Assembly: GCA_034401135.1 (NCBI GenBank)
Contig: JAWZSP010000001.1
Location: forward strand, 2,232,001 to 2,296,000
Length of the DNA: 64,000 bases
Direction of reading: 5' to 3'
Origin: Volutella citrinella
Lineage: Eukaryota > Ascomycota > Sordariomycetes > Hypocreales > Nectriaceae
Each line of letters opens with the position of its first letter. Within the stretch, counting starts at the first letter, position 1. The notes below the pieces were generated by a model, which was given only the letters and a program-made list of their open reading frames with translations, made no database searches and had not been told where the DNA came from. Of this stretch, positions 32,623 to 42,621 are shown one piece after another. Position numbers and translations under genes: made by a program.

Positions 32623-33595
32623 TCACAGCCACCACACAACCACACAAACGACGACGTTCCGAGCATATACATGTAACACGAACTCGGGCAGCACGACCAA
32701 ACGGAAAACGCCCACCGGCTTTGTGATTTGTCTCTGCAGCTGCTCTTGCACTTCTGCTGGCCGCCGTCCAGGTGGCCTCCCCCCCCCGCTCTCTAGCGGC
32801 GGCGGCGCTTGCAGGCTGCTTCTTCCCCCTCCTCTTCCTCCTCCTCATCCTCCCTTCAAGCACCCATCCGTGAGGGATGAATGAGTGCTATGTGTCAAGC
32901 GGCGGGAGGTGGCGCCGCCCGCGATAGGAGGGCTGTCGGCGTCGGCGCGTGTTCCCCCATCCGTCATGGCGAACTGCGTTTCATCTGGCAAGCCATGCCC
33001 GCTTCCCCGCTACCTGGTACTGCAAATCGAGCAACAGCAATCCCGGCTCGTGTCGGGGCCCCCATCGGCAGGCTCTGTGCGATGCCTCATCCCTGCGCGA
33101 GGCCTTCGTGGCGTCCCCGGCAGATGACCTAGAAAGGACCACGGCAGATCAAGGAAAGCAGGGATGTTGTCCGCCGCAGCAGAACGGGATGCAACACATC
33201 CATTCTGCGGTGAGCCTGTCAGTAGCCGTAGTCCGTCAAGTCTCGTCACTTGCGCTTGTGCTTATGCTTGTTTGCTACGGCCTGTAATTGCAGAAGTGGC
33301 GATGGAGTAGGCAAACGAGAAGCCAGAAACCCACCCTCTCTGCGTGGGAGGCTGCAGCTTGGGCGCGTTGGTCGGTCGTACATGCGCCGTTCCAGGCCTC
33401 TCGACCAAGCAGCAAACGAACAAACGGGGTTATGTTATCATCTGTTTGGTTGTCGGCTCCCTCCCCCTCCCTCCATCCCTCCTCATTTCCTAGGGTGGGG
33501 GAGCTAGCCGCCTCGTTTTCCCACCTCCCCGAGCCCTGCGATGGCGAGACTGCTATTTCGTGTTGTGGCGGGCTGCGCGATAGTGTTGGTTGTTC

Positions 33596-33621
33596 TGATG
33601 ATGCTGATGATGATGATGATG
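33596..33621 (+). repeat. (GAT)n microsatellite
   Basis: Eight or nine GAT units with one interruption. Confidence 0.85.
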
Positions 33622-34366
33622 CTTGTGGCTGGTGGCAAGTCAAGACATATCTCAGTGCTCTCTCCCTTGCATCTTCGCGGGGCGAGATAGAAATAGACAG
33701 CTCATGCGTCTGCAGCGCAGCGACGTTATATACTTGTTCATCTATCAATTCTCGGCAGCGCAAGCTCACAGTAGAGAGGAGCAAGCCGCCGGCCGTTCCC
33801 CACTTGGTGTCAATGTGCACTTGTGGATTCGGATGCGTGTCAGACAACCACCACCAGCCCACTCCTGGTTTCATTCAAAGCCACAGCGTACAGTAGGTAG
33901 TAACCATATACAAGCCCGCCACTGCAGCCTGCCATCTCTAATAAGTGGCACGCACGATAGCGCGCTATGCTCGTCTAGTAGCCCTGCTCCTCCCCCGGCC
34001 CAGCCCAACCAGGCAGTGAGGAAAAAGGAAACAGACAGAAGAATAAAAATAAGACAAAAAAAACTGGAGGAAAAGGAAGCAGAACAGAAGAAGGGGAAAA
34101 CATCGACAAGGTGGCGGCCGTCGAGGCCAGCCCCCTGATCAGCGGGGAGCTCCAACGCCCCTCAGCTGTGCATGAAGCCGTTGAGTTGAGCCTCGACCAG
34201 CAGAACAGAGGGAGATTGGAAAAAGAAAGGACGGAGGACGATGAGATGTGGGCAGACAAGGAACAAGGATGAAAAGAAACCAAAAAAGTCGTGAGCTCAT
34301 AGCCATCAGTCGTAACAGCAGAAACATCATCACCGCCCCTCCTCATTCGATAATACCATTCATTAG

Positions 34367-36211
34367 TTAGCATCGTTTATCTCGCCTGCGGGATGTCCCG
34401 TCAACCACCACGGGACCGCCTTCCCTGCCACATGCGCTATCGCCTCCGCTGCTAGTGTTTCCGCAGCCAGACCTCGAACTGCTGCTGCTGCTGCTGCTAC
34501 TGCTGTTGCTGCTAGTGCCGTTGCTGCTACTGCTGCTGCTGCTGGTGCCGCTCCTCCTCTCCACCTTGCCCTTAGAGGATGAATCCGTCTTCTTGCTAGA
34601 AGACGAGGACGAGGACGAGTATGAGGACGACTTTTTATCCGAGCCGTGTCGTCTCTTGTCAAGGTCCGTCTTTTGCTTCCCGGAGCGGCTTCGCTCTCCC
34701 GTGTGGTGGCGGTGGTAGTGATCTCGAGATCGGCTGGAAGGCCCACTTGGCACGTACATGTAGGGCATGTCCATGGGGATAGGGCTTGGTGGGTAGTGAG
34801 CCGCCGCTTGCTGCTCGGCCGCCGTGACGCCTTCAACCGTGAACCGTGAGGCCACCCGGCGGCCTTGGAAGCGGGCCTTGCTGAGCTGCTCGAGACCGTA
34901 GCCGGCCTCGATGGCGTTTTCAAACACCACCAGCGCATGACCGCGCAGATAACGGCTGTCTGCATTCTGCGGGACTTGGATGCTCTCAATGTCGTACAAT
35001 CCCACCTTGCGCCGGATCCAAGCCGTTACCTCCTCCACCCGCGCCTGCTGGGGGAATGGAGAGATGTGGATTTTGCGCTGCTCGGTAGGGATGTAGTCCG
35101 TGTCGTCGCCTCGCTCCGTTCCCGTGCCCGTGCCCATCCCCGAAACCGAGGCCGTCGGGGTCGTCGTGGCCGTGCTGTATTGAGAATACTGCCTCGAGGG
35201 GGGCTCGCTGACGGTTCGATACGGAATGGTATACGTAGCGCCTTCATAGCGGTAGCTGGCCGGATATGTCACCGGCGGCCCCTCCACAGTGACGCCGCCG
35301 CTGCTATCGCTGTACGTGGTGTAGTAGCTGCCCGCCTCCGAGGCAGCATATGTTGACGGCGTTGGGGTGTTTGCTACCGATGGGTACCGGCTCATGCTGT
35401 GCGGCGTAATAGGCTGCGTGGCGTAGCCCGAGGCATTCGCATGGGGGTAGCCGCCGACATAGTACTACAGAACCCGGGATTCGTCAGAACTGCAATCATC
35501 GGCTCCAGCTAACACTGAAGAGGCGGTCCTACCTGTCCGCACGACGCTGCGGGGTACTGCGGAGTCGCAGATGGTGATGCCGGCGTTACCAGAGGCCCTT
35601 GCGGAGCCGGCTGGTATCTCGGAGTCTGCAGATGCCCCGTGGTAGGCAACTGATATCGAGGCGTGTGCGACTGCACTCCTTGGTTGGCGTCCACGAGCTC
35701 CTTGATCTTGATGGGCTGGGTTCGGTTCCTGTCAGATGCGATGATGGAGCGCCCATTGAAGACGCCGCCGTTGAGGAGTCCTAGCAGCAGTAGTGAGCTT
35801 TGATCGCTGTTAGAACTCTGGGCTGTGACGGTGCCTACCCCATGCCTTGTCAAAGTTCTCTCGCCCCTTCACGCGAACCCATCCAGAGGTGCTGTTCTGG
35901 AAGACTTCTATGTGGTCCACGGCGCAGACGGCTCTGATCCAGTCCTTCAACTGCTGCCACGAAGTTCCAAATGGCAACTAAAAGTATGTTTGGTTAGAGT
36001 CCATTCCATCACTGCCTTCATTTCGTGTGGACCAAGGAGTATGGAAAGTTGCGACGGTGATAGTAAAAGCAAAAAAAACACGAAACTCGGCAACATGGGT
36101 TGTCTCCGTCGGGGGGGCTTGGTAAGAACTTGCATTGCAGATTGTGATGTAGTAGACGCCGGTCTGGTCGCCCGGTCCAACATCCGCCTGGATAGTGGTT
36201 TCGGCCGCCAT
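34367..36211 (-). CDS. Two-RRM RNA-binding protein with poly-Ser tail
   Basis: Four exons on the minus strand (36211-36134, 35977-35839, 35780-35533, 35464-34367) give 520 residues. The first RRM is split over three exons: strand one VYYITICN joins LPFGTSWQQLKDWIR, with the RNP1-like GWVRVKG at 58-64 and a closing FNGRSIIASDRNR. A Tyr/Pro/Ser-rich linker follows. The second RRM spans about 286-366 (KIHISPFP ... GHALVVFEN ... GRRVASRFTVEG). The tail (about 385-520) is basic and then dominated by Ser runs encoded by AGC repeats. The family resembles fungal RRM proteins of the Gbp2/Hrb1-like type that bind mRNA, but the exact orthologue is unclear. The first intron starts GCAAGT (GC-AG). The start is the first Met in frame after a stretch lacking conservation; another Met lies at 36289. 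Confidence 0.82.
34470..34553 (-). repeat. Ser-coding AGC trinucleotide repeat
   Basis: Interrupted AGC (GCT on the plus strand) repeat inside the RRM gene, coding most of its poly-Ser tail. Confidence 0.85.
35978..36133 (-). other. GC-AG intron of the RRM gene
   Basis: 156 nt, donor AAT|GCAAGT, acceptor CTTTTAG. The join gives ITICN-LPFGTSW, the expected first strand and helix start of an RRM; no GT donor gives it. Confidence 0.8.
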
Positions 36212-37919
36212 GTTGACCGAGATGAAAGTTGTCGTACAGGGCACTTGTGGCGTGCGCCTCGGAGCTGTTTCTTCTGTACTTCTGTACACTGTTGTCGCAA
36301 CCCAAATGAAAGGAGGCTATCCGTGTGTATCGACTCAAGGGAAAACAATGACAAGAATAAGAAACCAAGCTGTGTCACGCCCTCGAGATGCCACTGTCAT
36401 GAAATGTTGTACAGATATAGTAGCAGGATTGGGACAGGTCACAGGCTGGCCGCCACAGTTCATGGCATGGAGGAAACAAAGCAGGAGGAGATTAGAAAAT
36501 GTCAGACAAAGTCGGATCTGGGCTACCTGCAAAGTGCCCGACGTGCTTTATACGAGATCCTCTGGTTTCCGTCGGCCGCGGCGGTCTGGCCAAGGAGGAA
36601 ACGAGACAACTGCGTCGACGGGGACTGGCAGCATACAGGCATCGCGAGCCGTTTGTCCTCTGCTCGCCAGCCGCGAAGCTTCAGGCTAGGGACGCACGTC
36701 GAGGAAACAGGCTACCAGAGTTATCCTGGAAGTCCCCTACAAGATACCCTGCACCGAGGAGCGAAGGGGTTTTACCAAGCCCCCCTGTCGTGCTCGTGCA
36801 GCTCCGTGTAACCAACAAACCCATGCCCGCAACAAGTCCATGGCCAAAAGCCAAGTCGCGATCCATAGCTCAGCGTGTGGGGGGCCAATAAGTCGAGAAC
36901 TAGAACCATGTCGCCCGGTGGGACACAAAAAACCACCAGGGGGCGTAACGGGGGGCGGACTGTTTGTGAGGGCCCGCCGTCAAACTCAGGCCTGGTGAGG
37001 GGTGCCATGACGGCCATATGTAGGTGGCCATGTCTTGCTTCTGTAGTGTCTTTCCATGAGGGGGCCAGCCATGAGGGGCGGCGGGCCGCATGTGTGTGCA
37101 CTCTGCAACCCGATCAGTCAATCAACTATCCAGATAGCCTGCCGGACCTCCGCCCCAGCAAAACAGGTCGAATTTGTGTCCAGCCACCGTACGTCGACTC
37201 AAATTCGACTGTGGTTTTGCTGCGTTTTCCGAGGCGGCCTGCAGCATGCAATGCCCCCGGCGTGTCTCGCTCCTCTGGAGTGACCTGTCACTTTACGATC
37301 AATGCCCTCGGGGGGGTCCTCTGAGGTTCGCAGCCCACGCAAAAGGAAATCGAACGGAGAGAATTTTTGGTCCTTCGATCGCCCGGGGGGGAACTCCAAG
37401 CGCCAAGCCACAGCATGCGGCCGACCAGAGGGAAGGGGTGCGGCAGTCGTGCCCAGTCGCCCAATTTCTCTTCACTGACCAGCCTGCCACGTTAGTACTC
37501 GGCGATGTGCGTTTAGCACTCTGTACAGGTTGCAGGCCCTCAGCGCCCCCCCACTGGATGCAATTGATGCAGGAGTGCGAGGTCATCGGATGCGGCGAGA
37601 GAAAAGAGGTGAGAGAAGAGAGACAACAGAGGCGTCTTCTTATACATCAAGGCCTGTACATGCGACCATGCCCAATACGCAGCCCTTGATGGAGTAAAAA
37701 TTTGCTCTGCGCAATCCAGGAGCTAGAAGCCAGGATAGCCTGCTTTGCCTTCGTCCCATCTCAATGCAAACCAGCCAACATTTCCCACTGCCATGTGTGC
37801 CGTACCCACATGATACGTATGACGGTATGAGGCACTGGATGGCTTGCGGCATGCCTTGGATGGCCCATGTGCATCTGAATCTTTGTCTGGGGCGAAAACA
37901 AGTCGGTGGCCAATCGAGG
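36212..37919. other. Intergenic region upstream of the RRM gene
   Basis: About 1.7 kb between two minus-strand genes. Several frames of 60-330 codons occur on both strands; the longest ones overlap the RRM gene in antisense and have no protein-like composition. No gene supported. Confidence 0.5.
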
Positions 37920-39618
37920 TCAAGGGTTTCCCAGCTTGAATGAAAAGGTGTCATCCAATGTGGACGTGTCGTCCAACAGAAGCGCCGATGCGTTCTCTGA
38001 CTCTCCCATGTCCTGTAATACGGAGCCGCCCTCGCGCCACAGGGCCTGACTGCTGCCCGAGTCTGCGTAGCTCATCAACAAGTAATGCTGCCCATCGGAG
38101 AGGTGCATCACCGGTGAGTCTGTGTCCCCATTGACCCAGGCGGTCTGTGGTCTCCCTACAATCGAGCAGTTCGGCAGATGTTCTTCAATCGAAACTGGCC
38201 GCGGGCCTTCAGACAACGGATCCCACACAAACGACACCCCATGATGGGTTTCATCCTGGCAGGTGACTAAAAGAAGCTCACGTATTGTCGGATGCCAAGC
38301 AAACCCAACCGCAGAGTAGAACATGAGAACCGCTCGCAGTTCGCCTACGGCCAAATCCCAGATCCAGAGTGTGCTTGGCGCGTCGTCTAGTCTAGTCGCC
38401 AGTAGTGTTGATGATGCATCGAATTCCAGTAGCGAGCAGCCGAGCTTGGCCTCCGTCGCCGGCCTTCCATCGACCAGCTTGCCCAGCGGGGACACTACTT
38501 GTACAGCACGATGAAAGTCGTAGACACGCCGCCCGTCTGATGAGTTGCTGGGCTGTTCCTGCCAGACCTACAGACAATCAGGCTCTAATTTCCGAGTATT
38601 GGCGAATTGAAGAAAAGCCCATATTACTCACCTGAATAGTGTCTCTTGGTACGACTGTATCTGGATGGCTAAGTTTCAAGCTTTCCCTCCAAGTTCGAGT
38701 GTTGAGCACGCTCACAACCCGGCTATGGTCGCCAATTGCGCACAAGGCTCCATCAGGACTGATCCGGCAAAGCTTGATTCCCGGTTCCAGATCGGAGTCG
38801 CCCGTCTCTGTGACGTTCTGAGACCCAATTGAGCGAAAGAGTTGGCCGTCTGGGGTGTACAGCAGCAGTTTGTACCCATGAGCGGGGGACTCCCACAGCA
38901 GCAGCAACTGTCCATCAGGGGTCCATGCCAATCCCTGAGCATCAGCGGTCTCGGGATACCAGGATCTTTGTACTTGTCGGGAATTCGGGTGGTGGATGCC
39001 AAGGACGTCTCTGCCACCCGTACGAGTCAATAGAGCCATGTGGCCCGTCTCAGGACGGAAGGAGACGCCTCGAGTGACTGAGGCGGCGGCATAGAACTTT
39101 GGGTTGTGCACCTCAACCGCCTTCGAAGTAGACAGATCGGAAATGACCAATTTCAAGCCAAAGGCGCTGCAGATCAGGATCTCGTCGTCGCATGCTCCGA
39201 AACTGACAAGGGTCGGCTTCCCGCTCGCAGCCAGCGGGTTTCGAATCGTAGCTTGATATGACGGGTCGCATGCAGAGTAGACCTGGATCTGCGCCGATGC
39301 AGCAACGAGGATTCGTGTCGAGGAGGGAGCCCAAGCCAGGGTGGACACTGAGCCATGCAGATCCGGGGGGAGTTTGACGGCACGGACGGTTTGCAAGGAG
39401 CGGGTCGAGCGAATGGCAAGGGAAGAGGCAGAGACTGCGGCTACCAATCGGCCGTCTGGGCTCACATTGGAGTGCGCTGAAGCTGTGAGAGGGGCACGGG
39501 TCAGCTATTCGCCACTTGAAAGGAGGAAGGGAAGCAGGTCAAGAATGTCATGGGCGCCAGGGACGACCAAGACAGCCTGCCGCCAGCTAGTACCTTTGAA
39601 GACCCGTGAGGGGTACAT
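37920..39618 (-). CDS. wdr8: WD-repeat protein WDR8/WRAP73 homologue
   Basis: Three exons on the minus strand (39618-39594, 39482-38632, 38567-37920) give 507 residues. The tiny first exon encodes MYPSRVFK; with the join it reads VFKASAHSNVSPDGRLVAA, the expected WDR8 start. The body is a WD/beta-propeller protein with repeated SPDG, TPDG and WAP-type blades (VSTLAWAPSS, AQGLAWTPDGQLLLLWES, CRISPDGALCAIGD). The middle block DVLGIHH...WYPETADAQGLAW matches the WRAP73 family. In fission yeast Wdr8 forms a complex with Msd1 and the kinesin Pkl1 at the spindle pole body and anchors microtubule minus ends. The exons use ordinary GT-AG splice sites (introns 111 and 64 nt). It diverges from cnxABC. 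The 25-nt first exon was placed from the family start and good consensus. Confidence 0.87.
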
Positions 39619-40497
39619 GTTGCCTGGTCGCGGAGTGTCCAACTACTCGTAAAACCCTGGCATCTCTGTGGTAGTCTACCCAGGTAATATGTATGATGAC
39701 ACTGGCGTTGGCGCGGGAGGGATGAAAGGCGCAAAGAGAGCTAAAGTTGTCAGGGCATGCGACCACGCGAGGGCCATGTGCCTAAAGCAAAAGAAGCAAA
39801 TCGCCGAGTCAACAGGCAAGGGAAAGTGACGATGTAACGCCAGGGCGTGTTTATGGCGTCGTTTCCGCGTCGGCAAAGATTTCAGGTTTGAAAGAGAGGC
39901 GGTCTTCAATAGTGACAGGTTGGCAGCTGTTGAGCATGAGTCCACGACTGTGCGTAGTACAACTTTTGTGCGGATGGAAAGCCTCCCACTTTGGCAGGGA
40001 AGGTGACGATGGTGGGGTAAGCTGTTTACCTTCCCCGTCCACTTTAGGCTAGCGTTCTTGGCCCCACACCCGGGCAGATAGCAACTTGAACCCACCAGCC
40101 AGTGGACGGCGGTCTTGACGGTGATGCTCCATGTAGCGTCCTGCTTGCACAGAAGGAGATCTACGATGGCACACAGGTGACAGGTCGCCACGCTGACTCA
40201 TCTGCCATCCACCATTTCTGGATGAGACATCTCCGGGACGCCACAAGAGTTGGGCGCACAAGCGTAGCAGCTCTGCCAGCTCACATGCTTTCTCCACCGT
40301 GTCTTCCCTACAATCTCTCCTCGTCACAGCCTCTCAGACCTCATTTCCTCTCTCAGCTGCGCCATCACCAGCCTCCCATCGCGCATCCGACGCCCATACC
40401 CTCGCTCGCAGGCCGCCTGGGTAGTATGGCTGGCGTGTGAAGGCGTTTTTGTGCTGGCTGTTTGTGAGTACAGTGACCGCGGCCGACACCCACCACT
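39619..40497. promoter_or_regulatory. Divergent promoter region, WDR8 and cnxABC
   Basis: About 880 bp between divergent starts. No gene or clear motif cluster seen. Confidence 0.4.
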
Positions 40498-42621
40498 ATG
40501 TCCGCCTTCTTGTGCCACCGTACCCTGTCGCCTCGGGTGACTCGGACTGGGCGAGGTTCCCGTCTGGCCGCTCTGTTTCTTTCGAGACCGTTGATCCGGC
40601 TCCCCGTCGCTGTACGACACCTCTCTGCTGCTGCTGCTGCTGCGTCACCATCACAAGAGGGTGTACCACAGAACCCTGTTCCACAAGACCCTGCATCGGA
40701 GGCGGGACAGGGCGTCCAGCAGACTCGTCGCCAGCTCCCTCCCAGCATCAAACCCTTCTCCGAGTTCTTGACGGATACCTTTCACCGCCAACATGACTAC
40801 CTACGCATCTCGGTAACGGAGCGGTGCAATCTACGATGCGTCTACTGCATGCCTGAAGAGGGCGTCCCGCTCTCGCCAAACCAAGAGTTGCTAACTACCC
40901 CTGAGATCATCCTGCTGTCTTCCGTCTTTGTCTCTCAGGGGGTGACCAAAATTCGGTTGACTGGTGGAGAGCCAACTGTTCGCCGCGACATCTTGCCTCT
41001 AATGCATCAGATTGGGGAGTTGCGACGTCACGGCCTCAAGGAACTATGCATCACAACCAACGGGTTGTCACTTCACCGCAAGCTGGACGGCATGGTGGAA
41101 GCAGGATTGACTGCGGTCAACCTCAGCCTGGATACGCTGGATCCGTGGCAGTTCCAGATTATGACGAGAAGGAAGGGTTTCGATGCCGTCCAGAAGAGCA
41201 TAGCTACAATCCTGGAACTCAACCGCCATGGCGCAAACATCAAGCTCAAGATCAACTGTGTTGTGATGAGGGGGGTCAACGACAGAGAGATCCTGGACTT
41301 TGTCGACATGACGAGAGAAGAGAACATCGAGGTTCGCTTCATTGAATACATGCCCTTTGATGGTAACAAGTGGAACCAGAACAAGATGTTCAGCTACTCA
41401 GAGATGCTTGACCTCATCCGCACCAAGTATCCCACTGTCCAGAGGGTTGAAGGACATAAGAATGACACAAGCAAGACATGGCATATCCCCGGTTTCGTTG
41501 GACGTTTAGGGTTCATCACGAGCATGACACACAACTTCTGTGGTACCTGCAACCGGCTGCGCATTACCAGCGATGGCAACCTCAAGGTCTGTCTTTTTGG
41601 GAACGCTGAAGTTTCCCTGCGCGACATTCTCCGCAAGTGCAACGAAGGCCAGCCGATTGATGAGCAAGCTTTCGAGGCAATGAAGCAGATCGAGATGGAC
41701 CGACGCCGCCAGCTTGCTCTTCCAGACCAGCGGCCCCTTGGCCTCGCTCCCAACGAGCTAGAGCTTCTTGACGTCATTGGCAGAGCCGTTAAGGGGAAGA
41801 AGGAGAAGCATGCTGGCCTCGGAGAGTTGGAACATATGAAAAATCGACCGATGATCTTGATAGGTGGGTGAAGGAATTCCTGATATATGCCATTGTCGTA
41901 TTGGAATATGGGGGTCGCATGGCGTTTGGGGCTTTTAATATTTACGAAGCGATGAGATTGTTCACGAGTATATGCTGAATATAGCAATGCAGATCCTGTT
42001 CCTTCAAGCTTGGCCGGTCGAATGCCCCGCAATGTTAAAATGCCCATCCCAGACAGTCACTCACGCAATATGTACCCCCACCAGCGTCGTTGGTTCTCAC
42101 AATCTCGATCCCGCCGGAAGGATGATGAACAGGAAGGGGCCGCCGGGTCGAAACTCACACACGTCTCGGAGTCCGGTTCGGCTCACATGGTGTCCATCTT
42201 GGACAAAAATACGACATCACGGGTTGCTACGGCAGTGTGTGCGGTTCGCTTCTCTAACCGCACAGCCATCGACCTGATTCGCGACAACCAGATGAAGAAG
42301 GGCGATGTATTGGGCGTGGCGCGTGTTGCCGGCATCATGGCGGCCAAGCGAACGCCCGATCTCATCCCGCTCTGTCATCCGATTGCCATCTCAAAGGTCA
42401 CGGTTGATCTCGACGTGAGGGGCGACGACATGATAGATATCAAGGCCACTGTCACGTGCAGTGGCAAGACGGGTGTTGAGATGGAGGCACTCACGGCCGC
42501 CTCTATGGCTGGCTTGACAGTCTATGACATGTGCAAGGCCGTGGACAAGGGCATGGTGATTGAGGGTCTACGAGTGGTGCTAAAGGACGGAGGCAAGAGC
42601 GGAAGGTGGGAAATGCCATGA
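40498..42621 (+). CDS. cnxABC: Molybdenum cofactor synthesis protein CnxABC (MoaA-MoaC fusion)
   Basis: Two exons make a fusion of about 660 residues that performs the first step of molybdenum cofactor synthesis, GTP to cyclic pyranopterin monophosphate, in mitochondria. The N-terminus is an Arg-rich presequence. The radical-SAM MoaA half has the first 4Fe-4S cysteines C110, C114 and C117 (CNLRCVYC) and the second set C348, C351 and C365 (CGTC and later C). The MoaC half carries [24 protein letters not shown] and [15 protein letters not shown]. The MoaA part alone ends MILIGG and a stop at 41869. Two joins are possible: 41863 to 41993 (donor GTGGGT, gives 664 residues, loses the Gly-Gly) or 41867 to 42009 (donor GTGAAG, 660 residues, keeps it). 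The first has the better donor and branch-to-acceptor distance. Fusion as in Aspergillus cnxABC is expected. Confidence 0.88.
41864..42008 (+). other. Intron between MoaA and MoaC halves, two candidate splice pairs
   Basis: Either 41864-41992 or 41868-42008. Retention leaves an in-frame TGA immediately after Gly-Gly (41869-41871). Confidence 0.65.

Larger units (their letters stand above)
31670..34366. other. Long intergenic region with simple repeats
   Basis: About 2.7 kb between the convergent LAA1 and RRM genes. It contains several microsatellites (listed separately), C- and G-runs, and short frames with no protein-like features. Two 3' untranslated regions presumably extend into it. Confidence 0.5.

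Noticed and set aside
35825..36811. Plus-strand open frame of 328 codons
   Set aside because: Overlaps the RRM gene in antisense and its intron; no protein-like features.
42010..42621. Separate MoaC gene
   Set aside because: No ATG with good context opens it at the right place, and fusion to MoaA by the intron is the usual fungal arrangement.
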